Origin: Strigamia acuminata
Taxonomy: Eukaryota; Arthropoda; Chilopoda; Geophilomorpha; Linotaeniidae
Assembly: GCA_949358305.1 (NCBI GenBank)
Contig: OX442317.1
Location: forward strand, 14,574,491-14,638,490
Direction: 5' to 3'
DNA: 64,000 bases
The notes under the pieces are model-generated. The model was not told where the DNA came from, made no database searches, and saw only the letters and a program-made list of their open reading frames with translations. Both the position numbers and the translations under genes were made by a program. Positions 1 to 11,200 of the stretch are shown here, piece after piece; the stretch's first letter is position 1, and each line of letters opens with the position of its first letter.

Positions 1-3000
1 AAACTTACATTGAAGCCTTCTACTAAGGTTTAAACACTATTTCTGAACATTCAGAGACATTGGTCTTGTGGTGTTTGTGCTAAGTCAACTGTGATGTCAA
101 ATGAGATCAAAAGTTTATTCTTTCAAATTATTGCTTGGATGTTGCTAAAACTAACATTGAAGCCTTTTACTAAGGTTTAAACACTATTTCAGAACATTCA
201 GAGACATTGGTTTGTGGTGTTTGTGCTAAGTCAACTGTGATGTCAAATGAGATCAAAAGTTTATTCTTTCAAATTATTGCTTGGATGTTGCTAAAACTTA
301 CATTAAAGCTTTCTACTAAGGTTTAAACACTATTTCAGAACATTCAGAGACATTGGTCTTGTGATGTTTGTGCTAAGTCAACTGTGATGAGATCAAAAGT
401 CTATTCTCCCAAATCATTGCTTGGATGTTGCTAAAACTTACATTGAAGCTTTCTACTAAGGTTTAAACACTATTTCTAAACATTCAGAGACATTGGTCTT
501 GTGGTGTTTGTGCTAAGTCAACTGTGACGTCAAATGAGATCAAAAGTTTATTCTTTCAAATTATTGCTTGGATGTTGCTAAAACTTACATTGAAGCTTTC
601 TACTAAGGTTTAAACACTATTTCAGAACATTCAGAGACATTGGTTTGTGGTGTTTGTGCTAAGTCAACTGTGATGTCAAATGAGATCAAAAATTTATTCT
701 TTCAAATTATTGCTTGGATGTTGCTAACACTTACATTGAAGCCTTCTACTAAGGTTTAAACACTATTTCAGAACATTCAGAGACATTGGTCTTGTGATGT
801 TTGTGCTAAGTCAACTGTGATGTCAAATGAGATCAAAAGTTTATTCTTTCAAATCATTGCTTGGATGTTGCTAAAACTTACATTAAAGCCTTCTACTAAG
901 GTTTAAACACTATTTCAGAACATTCAGAGACATTGGTCTTGTGATGTTTGTGCTAAGTCAACTGTGATGAGATCAAAAGTCTATTCTCCAAAATCATTGC
1001 TTGGATGTTGCTAAAACTTACATTGAAGCCTTCTACTAAGGTTTAAACACTATTTCAGAACATTCAGAGACATTGGTTTGTGGTGTTTGTGCTAAGTCAA
1101 CTGTGATGTCAAATGAGATCAAAAGTTTATTCTTTCAAATTATTGCTTGGATGTTGCTAAAACTTACATTGAAGCCTTCTACTAAGGTTTAAACACTATT
1201 TCTGAACATTCAGAGACATTGGTCTTGTGGTGTTTGTGCTAAGTCAACTGTGATGTCAAATGAGATCAAAAGTTTATTCTTTCAAATTATTGCTTGGATG
1301 TTGCTAAAACTTACATTGAAGCCTTCTACTAAGGTTTAAACACTATTTCAGAACATTCAGAGACATTGGTTTGTGGTGTTTGTGCTAAGTCAACTGTGAT
1401 GTCAAATGAGATCAAAAGTTTATTCTTTCAAATTATTGCTTGGATGTTGCTAAAACTTACATTGAAGCCTTCTACTAAGGTTTAAACACTATTTCTGAAC
1501 ATTCAGAGACATTGGTCTTGTGGTGTTTGTGCTAAGTCAACTGTGATGTCAAATGAGATCAAAAGTTTATTCTTTCAAATTATTGCTTGGATGTTGCTAA
1601 AACTAACATTGAAGCCTTCTACTAAGGTTTAAACACTATTTCAGAACATTCAGAGACATTGATCTTGTGGTGTTTGTGCTAAGTCAACTGTGATGAGATC
1701 AAAAGTCTATTCTCCCAAATCATTTCTTGGATGTTGCTAAAACTTACATTAAAGCTTTCTACTAAGGTTTAAACACTATTTCAGAACATTCAGAGACATT
1801 GGTCTTGTGATGTTTGTGCTAAGTCAACTGTGATGAGATCAAAAGTCTATTCTCCCAAATCATTGCTTGGATGTTGCTAAAACTTACATTAAAGCTTTCT
1901 ACTAAGGTTTAAACACTATTTCAAAACATTCAGAGACATTGGTCTTGTGATGTTTGTGCTAAGTCAACTGTGATGAGATCAAAAGTCTATTCTCCAAAAT
2001 CATTGCTTAAATGTTGCTAAAACTTACATTGAAGCCTTCTACTAAGGTTTAAACACTATTTCAGAACATTCAGACACATTGGTCTTGTGGTGTTTGTGCT
2101 AAGTCAACTGTGACGTCAAATGAGATCAAAAGTTTATTCTTTCAAATTATTGCTTGGATGTTGCTAAAACTTACATTGAAGCTTTCTACTAAGGTTTAAA
2201 CACTATTTCAGAACATTCAGAAACATTGGTCTTGTGATGTTTGTGCTAAGTCAACTGTGATGTCAAATGGGATCAAAAGTTTATTCTTCCAAATCATTGC
2301 TTGGATGTTGCTAAAACTTACATTGAAGCCTTCTACTAAGGTTTAAACACTATTTCAGAACATTCAGAGACATTGGTCTTGTGGTGTTTGTGCTAAGTCA
2401 ACTGTGATGAGATCAAAAGTCTATTCTCCAAAATCATTGCTTGGATGTTGCTAAAACTTACATTGAAGCCTTCTACTAAGGTTTAAACACTATTTCAGAA
2501 CATTCAGACACATTGGTCTTGTTGTGTTTGTGCTAAGTCAACTGTGACGTCAAATAAGATCAAAAGTTTATTCTTTCAAATCATTGCTTGGATGTTGCTA
2601 AAACTTACATTAAAGCTTTCTACTAAGGTTTAAACACTATTTCAGAACATTCAGAGACATTGGTCTTGTGATGTTTGTGCTAAGTCAACTGTGATGTCAA
2701 ATGGGATCAAAAGTTTATTCTTCTAAATCATTGCTTGGATGTTGCTAAAACTTACATTGAAGCCTTCTACTAAGGTTTAAACACTATTTCAGAACATTCA
2801 GAGACATTGGTCTTGTGATGTTTGTGCTAAGTCAACTGTGATGTCAAATGAGATCAAAAGTTTATTCTTTCAAATCATTGCTTGGATGTTGCTAAAACTT
2901 ACATTAAAGCTTTCTACTAAAGTTTAAACACTATTTCAGAACATTCAGAGACATTGGTCTTGTGGTGTTTGTGCTGTCAACTGTGATGAGATCAAAAGTC

Positions 3001-3815
3001 TATTCTCCCAAATCATTGCTTAGATGTTGCTAAAACTTACATTGAAGCCTTCTACTAAGGTTTAAACACTATTTCAGAACATTCAGAGACATTGGTTTGT
3101 GGTGTTTGTGCTAAGTCAACTGTGATGTCAAATGAGATCAAAAGTTTATTCTTTCAAATTATTGCTTGGATGTTGCTAAAACTAACATTGAAGCCTTCTA
3201 CTAAGGTTTAAACACTATTTCAGAACATTCAGAGACATTGGTCTTGTGGTGTTTGTGCTAAGTCAACTGTGATGAGATCAAAAGTCTATTTTCCCAAATC
3301 ATTTCTTGGATGTTGCTAAAACTTACATTAAAGCTTTCTACTAAGGTTTAAACACTATTTCAGAACATTCAGAGACATTGGTCTTGTGATGTTTGTGCTA
3401 AGTCAACTGTGATGAGATCAACAGTCTATTCTCCCAAATCATTGCTTGGATGTTGCTAAAACTTACATTAAAGCTTTCTACTAAGGTTTAAACACTATTT
3501 CAAAACATTCAGAGACATTGGTCTTGTGATGTTTGTGCTAAGTCAACTGTGATGAGATCAAAAGTCTATTCTCCCAAATCATTGCTTGGATGTTGCTAAA
3601 ACTTACATTGAAACCTTCTACTAAGGTTTAAACACTATTTCAGAACATTCAGAGACATTGGTTTGTGGTGTTTGTGCTAAGTCAACTGTGATGTCAAATG
3701 AGATCAAAAATTTATTCTTTCAAATTATTGCTTGGATGTTGCTAACACTTACATTGAAGCCTTCTACTAAGGTTTAAACACTATTTCTAAACATTCAGAG
3801 ACATTGGTCTTGTGG
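1..3815. repeat. Satellite block S1 (about 140-147 bp monomers)
   Basis: Head-to-tail tandem array with no gene. Successive monomers are 147, 146 and 140 bp long. The 1-bp difference is GGTCTTGTGG versus GGTTTGTGG, and the 7-bp difference is GATGTCAAATGAG versus GATGAG. Every monomer holds the 8-bp palindrome GTTTAAAC. Some carry TGACGTCA where others have TGATGTCA. From about 720 to 3790 the order of variant monomers follows that of S3 (offsets of 37749 and 40929 bp), so this is a higher-order repeat. The block ends where E1 is inserted; the last four bases, GTGG, are the left target duplication. No CENP-B-box-like sequence was seen. Confidence 0.97.
3812..3815. repeat. Left target-site duplication of E1 (GTGG)
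   Basis: GTGG here is repeated at 19147-19150. The array resumes at 19147 in exactly the phase where it stopped. Unoccupied versions of the same site are at 45887-45890 in S3 and 20586-20589 in S2, with matching flanks on both sides. Confidence 0.85.
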
Positions 3816-5383
3816 TGTTGCAAGACAGCGTGGAAGAATTGTTGTGCTGAGATTGTGTCAATAAATATTACTAATTGCTTTGATTTGTTTAATTTTCCTT
3901 TAGTGTTTTATTTTTCATAATTAATTGATATTTTTCACTTTACAGGAATTTTGACTTATTAAAATGTTTTTCACTGATTTTTATTGTCACTTTTCAATTT
4001 ATTGTAGTGTTATTACCTTGCTAATATTTTATTCGTGTCTTTTTGAGTGCATTTATGAACCTTTTTATTAATTTTCCCTGATTTTGTGTTTATTGCGTGC
4101 AGTTCTAATGTTTTCTTCGTTTTCTGGCATACATTTGCGATGCTCGTTACGTCATGTTTCGGTTCCTAGCGGACTTTTGCTTCCGTCTTCTAACCTTTCG
4201 TTTAGTGTTTTAAAATTCATTTGGATTTCTTTTTACATTTGTTTCAGACTAATTCGGGTCTGATCTTTCTTTCTGGATGCATTAGAACTGCCCAAATTGC
4301 TTCGATCGGTTGTTTCAAACGTTCGTTGTCGGCTGCCGTAAAAGCGTAGCCGAGAATGTTCGGTTCGAGCAACATATTCGTATTTATTAAACTTGTGTGT
4401 ATTATTTCAGTATTTTGTAATGGGAATTATTAATTACTCTTGTAATTTAATCATTACTTTATTCGTTATTTACATTGAGTGCCTTTTATTCCAATTTCGA
4501 ATTGTTTTGACGCTTTTGAAATGTTCGCCGGACGCCATGTTTGATCCAACACCTTTGTTTTGTTCGCCGATCGCCATGTTTGTCCCAAGCGACGATTACA
4601 CAATGTAACCGTTATTTTTGTATTTTATATTCTTATATTCTGCATTTACTTTTTCATTTCGAAGTGTTTTCACCTGTATTCTTTGCTAATTTTGCATTTT
4701 TATTCCGTTCGGAATTCAAATGTTTTGATTGCATCATTTTGCTTGACGCTGATTGGCTGTCTCGATCGTCTGCTTGACGATCATTGTTTTCACTCCGTTT
4801 GCACTGTTTTACTGTTTTGATCTTATTGTTGTGATTAGATTATTTATTCCTGGTATTCTTGTGGTCATTTTGGTATATCGCAATCTTTATTTCGTGCAGT
4901 TTTTATGTAACTACAACTTTGCTGTGATTTCGTTTCCTCCGTTGCTATGACAACGGAGTTTTTTGTGTATCTGTATTTCGCCGCTATCGGCTTGGCGCGT
5001 GCCGTAATTGGGTACTGCGCATGTGCGGTTCCTCAGGAACCAATGTAATCAGTGTATTTTATTCAGTTCTCAACCAACTTTTTAATAAACAAGTTGTTTT
5101 TTGTTAACTCCCGTGTTTTCTATTTTCAACCTTAGTTTTCAATGTGTTGTGAGTAGTTAAGCCTTTCCCTGGATTAGCCATTGATTCAGCACTCCATTGG
5201 ATATTAATCATCGGTGTTCCCATCAATGCTCCATGCATTCAACAATAGTTTTCAGTGCGGATTTGTGTTCTCAGCGCGGTTTTCGTACGAATTTAACAAT
5301 ACGATCACTTGAGTTTTTAGAAGCGGGAAATTCAAATATCCCCGACCCCATTCTTGGCTGTTTGGTGTTGTCAGACCGCAACA
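3816..5383 (+). repeat. E1 5' LTR (1568 bp)
   Basis: Begins TGTTGCAAGACAGCG and ends CCGCAACA just before the leader, giving TG...CA termini; the end matches the end of the E2 LTR. It holds AATAAA at 5084-5089 and TGAGTAG at 5150-5156, an arrangement also found in the E2 and E3 LTRs, and two CGCCATGTTT sites at 4533 and 4572. Positions 3816-5084 recur in inverted orientation at 6891-8159. Short ORFs inside it are not credible genes because each has a mirror copy in the inverted arm and no recognisable domain. Confidence 0.9.
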
Positions 5384-6294
5384 TCGAATACGTTCTTTTG
5401 GTGCACGTGACCAGGATATCGTCTGCTTTTCGTGAGTGTTTCCGTTACGTCAGTGATACGTTAGCTTGTTCATCTGGTTCGAGCAGCGGAATTTACGTTC
5501 GTGTGTCGTCGTCTGCAAAGCGTGTCGTCGTTCAATGTGACTACAGTCGCAACGGTGACATTTTGTGCGTCGATTACGAACATTTGAGTGCCAGCAACGA
5601 TTTCCTACGGTCGCCATCTTGGATTTGGATAACACAACGCGCTGTGCTGAGGAGTCGATTCGCCCCTGGATTTATTGCTTTTCTTGTGTTTTTTCATTCA
5701 GTGCATTTATTTTGGAGGTTTTGTTTGCATGAGGGTATTGTTTTGGGTATTCTTTTTGGTGTTATTGCTGTTTCATATGCTAATCTTAAGGGAAATTTAG
5801 TAAAAGTGTATTTTATTGCAAATCGTTTTAGTGTTTTCTTTAATTTTATGCATGCATCTCCATATAACTGGCCTAACCAGGGGAGATTTAGATTTTTTTG
5901 ATGCTAGTTACTGGTCAGTCTCTCATTGCAAGGGCTGTCAGTTATTAAAGTTAAAATTTAATAGTGGTTTTCGTGTGAATTTCGTTCCAAACGAATCGCC
6001 GAAAATATTTCAAACTTGTGTAGGACTTTTTGAGTCACGTTTTTCATACGTGGTCAAGGTCGCTCGTGTGTTTTAGCATCCCTGATTGTTAAAACACTCG
6101 ATATTCTTGTGCATTTTTCATTTGATTTTTTGTCATTTGGGCAATTAAACGTTGAAAAAATTCTGTGTATTTTTGGGGGATAAAATAACAAATTTTATTC
6201 TTTTAAAAATTGAAAGCGAAGTGTTTTTTGTCAAACGAGATTTTATCTTCCTTTTCGCAATTTGCAGCCGTGAATTTGTGAGAGGAGAGAAAAC
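5384..6294 (+). other. E1 leader with primer-binding region and RNA hairpins
   Basis: 911 bp between LTR and gag; the E2 leader is 907 bp and similar. The presumed tRNA primer site lies at 5399-5416 and reads TGGTGCACGTGACCAGGA, with one extra A relative to E2. A hairpin at 5858-5885 (outer stem CTCC/GGAG, inner stem CTGG/CCAG) is shared with E2 and E4. Two further stems just before gag are shared with E2: CACGT/ACGTG at 6036-6052 and TTTTAGC/GTTAAAA at 6071-6094. A 234-aa ORF (5197-5901) crosses from LTR into leader, but its frame is not kept in E2, so it is not called as a gene. Confidence 0.75.
5399..5416 (+). other. E1 primer-binding site, one-base insertion
   Basis: TGGTGCACGTGACCAGGA starts 15 bp after the LTR end, the same place as in E2, where it reads TGGTGCCGTGACCAGGA. 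The extra A would disturb pairing with the tRNA 3' end. The tRNA itself was not identified. Confidence 0.65.
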
Positions 6295-6912
6295 ATGGCA
6301 GATCCTTCCGTGCAAAACATGATCACTCCAGAACAACTCGAGATTCTGGAGACAAAATGGGAAGCGCTACTCACTTCACTCTCCGCTTTGCTGACTGTAT
6401 CGGAGCAGACCAGCGACCCGGGAGAGTTGGAGGCGCTATTATCTACAGCAAATATTCGAGAGACACGTGCTGTCAATGAACTCAATGATCTTCAAATACA
6501 TTCTGAACATGGATTTTATCTTGAAGCCATTGAAAAACTCGAAGCAGTTCAAACAAGAGTGGATCTTCTCCGCGGACGTTGGGAAGTATCGAAACGGTCC
6601 CTTCCTACACTGGGAGGACGACTAAATATGTCAACTGCATCTGGCGGTCATACGACAATGAATGCTTCTTTCCGAAAAATCCAGAAGTTGCCAAAATTGG
6701 AGTCTGTGAAGTTTGATGGGGACATTTTGAAGTACAAGACCTTCAAAAGTAACTTTGAAACTTCAGTACATAAGGACCCAGACTTGAGCGACGTGGAGAA
6801 GCTTCAATATCTACAGACAATGTGTGTTGGTGAAGCAGCCACTTTGATTTCCACTTTTCCCTTGATCGAGGAATCATACCATTTGGCTCGTAAAAAGTTG
6901 GTTGAGAACTGA
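6295..6912 (+). pseudogene. gag: E1 Gag N-terminal fragment (about 198 aa)
   Basis: Starts at ATG 6295 directly downstream of the conserved leader, at the position equivalent to the E2 gag start. Residues 1-198 align along their length with the E2 Gag: a helical N-terminus (the TPEQLEILETKWEALLTSL region), then the conserved core with LPKLESVKFDG and VEKLQYLQTMCVGEAA, the kind of sequence classed as DUF1759 in BEL/Pao Gag. After SYHLAR at about 6890 the reading frame runs into inverted LTR sequence, giving six foreign residues (KKLVEN) and a stop. The zinc knuckles and everything downstream are therefore missing from this copy. It is a broken 5' end of gag; the rest lies inverted further right. 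Confidence 0.85.
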
Positions 6913-8159
6913 ATAAAATACACTGATTACATTGGTTCCTGAGGAACCGCACATGCGCAGTACCCAATTACGGCACGCGCCAAGCCGATAGCGGCGAAAT
7001 ACAGATACACAAAAAACTCCGTTGTCATAGCAACGGAGGAAACGAAATCACAGCAAAGTTGTAGTTACATAAAAACTGCACGAAATAAAGATTGCGATAT
7101 ACCAAAATGACCACAAGAATACCAGGAATAAATAATCTAATCACAACAATAAGATCAAAACAGTAAAACAGTGCAAACGGAGTGAAAACAATGATCGTCA
7201 AGCAGACGATCGAGACAGCCAATCAGCGTCAAGCAAAATGATGCAATCAAAACATTTGAATTCCGAACGGAATAAAAATGCAAAATTAGCAAAGAATACA
7301 GGTGAAAACACTTCGAAATGAAAAAGTAAATGCAGAATATAAGAATATAAAATACAAAAATAACGGTTACATTGTGTAATCGTCGCTTGGGACAAACATG
7401 GCGATCGGCGAACAAAACAAAGGTGTTGGATCAAACATGGCGTCCGGCGAACATTTCAAAAGCGTCAAAACAATTCGAAATTGGAATAAAAGGCACTCAA
7501 TGTAAATAACGAATAAAGTAATGATTAAATTACAAGAGTAATTAATAATTCCCATTACAAAATACTGAAATAATACACACAAGTTTAATAAATACGAATA
7601 TGTTGCTCGAACCGAACATTCTCGGCTACGCTTTTACGGCAGCCGACAACGAACGTTTGAAACAACCGATCGAAGCAATTTGGGCAGTTCTAATGCATCC
7701 AGAAAGAAAGATCAGACCCGAATTAGTCTGAAACAAATGTAAAAAGAAATCCAAATGAATTTTAAAACACTAAACGAAAGGTTAGAAGACGGAAGCAAAA
7801 GTCCGCTAGGAACCGAAACATGACGTAACGAGCATCGCAAATGTATGCCAGAAAACGAAGAAAACATTAGAACTGCACGCAATAAACACAAAATCAGGGA
7901 AAATTAATAAAAAGGTTCATAAATGCACTCAAAAAGACACGAATAAAATATTAGCAAGGTAATAACACTACAATAAATTGAAAAGTGACAATAAAAATCA
8001 GTGAAAAACATTTTAATAAGTCAAAATTCCTGTAAAGTGAAAAATATCAATTAATTATGAAAAATAAAACACTAAAGGAAAATTAAACAAATCAAAGCAA
8101 TTAGTAATATTTATTGACACAATCTCAGCACAACAATTCTTCCACGCTGTCTTGCAACA
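6891..8159 (-). repeat. E1 inverted partial LTR (positions 1-1269)
   Basis: Exact-length reverse complement of 3816-5084; the two arms are 1269 bp with an 1806-bp spacer, and identical peptides can be read from both. On the minus strand it is the 3' LTR following pol. It stops at the AATAAA signal, so the last 299 bp are missing, and it is joined to gag read on the other strand. Confidence 0.9.
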
Positions 8160-8212
8160 GCGAATTGCCGGCGAGAGAACAGAGAAGAGAAAACACGACG
8201 AGCTCAAACAAA
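8160..8212 (-). other. E1 3' untranslated region with pyrimidine-rich tract
   Basis: On the minus strand, between the pol stop and the LTR, there is a run rich in C and T followed by GCCGGCAATTCGC and then TGTTGC of the LTR. E2, E3 and E4 have the same arrangement. A purine tract for plus-strand priming would normally be expected here. Confidence 0.6.
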
Positions 8213-11200
8213 TCAGTCCAGTTCAAGAGCTCTCACATGCTTAACTGATCTTTTCAGTTCACGTCCATCGGGTAGCACCACTTTAATGACTCGGGTAAAA
8301 CCATCCTCACCTGGAAAAATCTCCTTTATCCGGGCAAGTGGCCAAAAATAGGGATTTGTTCCTATTTTTTCTAACAACACGATCTGATTCACTTTGGGGT
8401 TTTTGAAATTTTTATCACCTTTGGTTTCATAAAAATTTCGCAATTGCATAAGATAACTTTTTCTCCACACTCTCCAAAATTCCCAAATGAACTGTCTGCG
8501 TTTAATGTCTAATTTTCTTAAATCTGTCTTTTTGATGGCACTCAATTTTTTGTTTATAAGGTATTTTGGTAAACCACCGGTTAAAAAATTTTCAGGCGCC
8601 AAAATTCTGCCTCCATCAACACTGTCGGGAACGTAGGACAAAGGTCTTGAATTTAATACGGAACTAATTTCCAAAGCTAAAGTTTGAAGAGTCTCCAAAT
8701 CAACGGTATATCGAAGCAAAGTTTTTCGAAGTTTATCTTTAACTGAACGGACAAGGCGCTCCCATGCCCCTCCCATCCAGGGGGACAGTGGTGGAATAAA
8801 AGTCCATAACACTCTTTTTTCAGATAGGAAAGTCTGTATGTCCTTGTGACCAATGAGCTTGCCCCATGATTGTAACTCCACACTACCGCGTTCAAATGTT
8901 TTGCTATTATCTGAGAATATTTTGGCAGGATATCCAAAGCGAGCTCCAAATCGTCGCATTGCTAACAAAAACTTGGGAACAGAAAGGTCTTCGGACACTT
9001 CTAAATGTAGGCTTCTTGTCACCATACACGTGAATAAAAGAATATAAACCTTTTTTCGTTCCTTTTTGTTGTTGCCAACATAAATGGGTCCAAGATGATC
9101 AATTCCAGTGTGTTGGAATGGAGCCGCTGGAGTTACGCGTTCAGTGGGAAGGTCACCAGTAGAAGGGTTATTTCTTGCAAGTTTAGCACGTCTGCAAATT
9201 GCACACTCTCGAATAACTGTTTGAATTGTTTTCCTTCCTCTTATGATCCAAAATTGTTCACGTAAGTGATAAAGAGTTTCACTAATATCACCGTGAAGTA
9301 GTTCTAGATGTGCTTTTCTGATCAACAGTCGTGTTATCCAACTATCGTAATGCAAAATAATGGGATAGACTTCATCAAATGTCAATAAAGATTTTTTCAA
9401 ACGGCTATGAAGTCTAAGTAATCCGTTTTCGTCAATAAAGAGTTCGAAATTTCTCAAAGTGGAATGTTTGCTTAATTCTCTTTTGTTTTTCACGTCTTCG
9501 ACTTCCTCTAAAAAATGTAGTTTCTGCGAAAGTTTTAAGATCTTCAGTTGGTTTGCCTCCAACTCGAGTGGCGAGAGGGGCTCACCGCGAACAAGTTGAC
9601 TTTTCCATCTCATTATGTAGGAAAACACTCTCAAAAGTCGATTGTAGTTGCTAAAACGTCGGAAAAATTTGTAAATAAAATTCTCTTTCACTTGAATAGT
9701 CATAACAATTAATTTTCTCTCTTCATCGGGTGGGTTTTCCTGTATAACTTCTTTCTTTTCCAGTTTTGATACATCAACTCCGTCCCACCAAAGTTTATTG
9801 TTCATCAATGTTTTTGAGTTGTGTGGACGGGTCAATAAGTCAGCTGGGTTGAATTCGGTTGGCACATGAGACCATTGCTCAGGCTTGGAAAAGGAAATAA
9901 TTTCCTGAACTCGATTTGAGACATATGGTTTCCAAACATTTTTGTCTGAATTAATCCAGGCGAGTGTAATAGTGGAGTCCGAGTAGTAACGAACTTCAGT
10001 GACGGGATATCCAGGAAGAAAGTTCTCGAGCAGATATTTTGTCATTCTGACTCCAACCACTGCTGCTGTTAATTCGAGTCGAGGAAGAGTAACTTTTTTG
10101 GCCGGCGCAATGCGGCATTTACTTAACAACAATGTTCTTTTGCCCTTCATGTTGACGACAAAAATCGTGCAGCCAAATGCTTTTGTGCTGGCGTCACAAA
10201 AAACTTCTAGGGTTATTTCCTGACCTGAATAAGTAGTTAACCAACGTTGAACTTTTAGTTCCTTGAGTTGTTGGATGTCGGAATTCCATTCTTCAATTTC
10301 TTTTTTCTCTGAATCAAGAATTTTTTCATCCCATTTTTTCGTCCGAGCCCATATCGCTTGAATGAGCAATTTCATTTGCAGAATCACAGGAGCTAAGAGT
10401 CCCATGGGATCGAAAATTGAAGCTAAAAATGAGACAACTTCTCGCTTTGTAATCGGAATTTTTTCAATTTTCGGTATTTTAAACATTATCATGTCCTTTT
10501 CTGTGTCCCAAAGTATGCCGAGCATTTTAATGATTCCAAGACTAGAAAACTCCTCGCCCCGCATGTGGAATCCCTCTTTTTTCAAGTTCTCGAAGACGTC
10601 TTTACTGCAAGTCGCCCACTTCACAAGGGGAAGTTTTCCGCTGTCTAAAATCATTTTTAACCTCTCGCAATGTGTCGTCGTGTCGGCTGGAAAATCTCCT
10701 CCAGATGTTAAGTCATCCATAAAAATTCCATCATCAAGCGCATCAACTTCTTTGGCGTGTGTTTTCTCAAATTGTTTTGCATGTTTGCGAATGGTTGCGC
10801 ATAGGAGGAATGGTGAGGAAATAACACCAAAGGGCACGACGATCATTCTCAGGATCATAATGTTGTTCCACAGATTTTGCCACGAATAAGGCTGTTTAAA
10901 ATAATCACGAGCCACCCACAGAAAGCGTAGAAAGTTTCTTTGAGTCGGGTTGATCATAACCTGCAGGAATGCCTGCTTGATATCCGCTATTATCGGGATG
11001 CAATAGAGACGAAATCTCACAATCACAAGAATTAAGTCAGGGTTGAGGGAAGGTCCCGGAAATAAACAGTCATTGAGGGAAAGTTTTCCTTTTTTGGATG
11101 AAGACGCGTTAAACACTACTCTAAATTTGGAAGTATCTCGATCCTCTTTTATGACGGGGTGGTGAGGTATATTATATATCCCCTTCTTGAGAAAACGTTC

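Noticed and set aside
1-3815. CRISPR array
   Set aside because: The repeats are about 145 bp, contiguous and without unique spacers, and the setting is eukaryotic. It is a satellite.
4393-4950. Small ORFs in the E1 LTR and their mirror copies at 7025-7582
   Set aside because: They lie inside LTRs, have no domain and are duplicated only because the LTR is.
5197-5901. 234-aa ORF spanning E1 LTR and leader
   Set aside because: It crosses the LTR boundary, and similarity to E2 leader translation shifts frame, so conservation is at nucleotide level.
6891-6891. Inversion in E1 as an assembly chimera
   Set aside because: Not fully excluded, but the outer GTGG duplication and matching unoccupied sites argue for a real integrated molecule.
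10362-10889. 175-aa plus-strand ORF within E1 pol, and similar ones at 11361-11870 and 30740-31135
   Set aside because: They are antisense shadows of conserved pol and gag sequence with no domain of their own.
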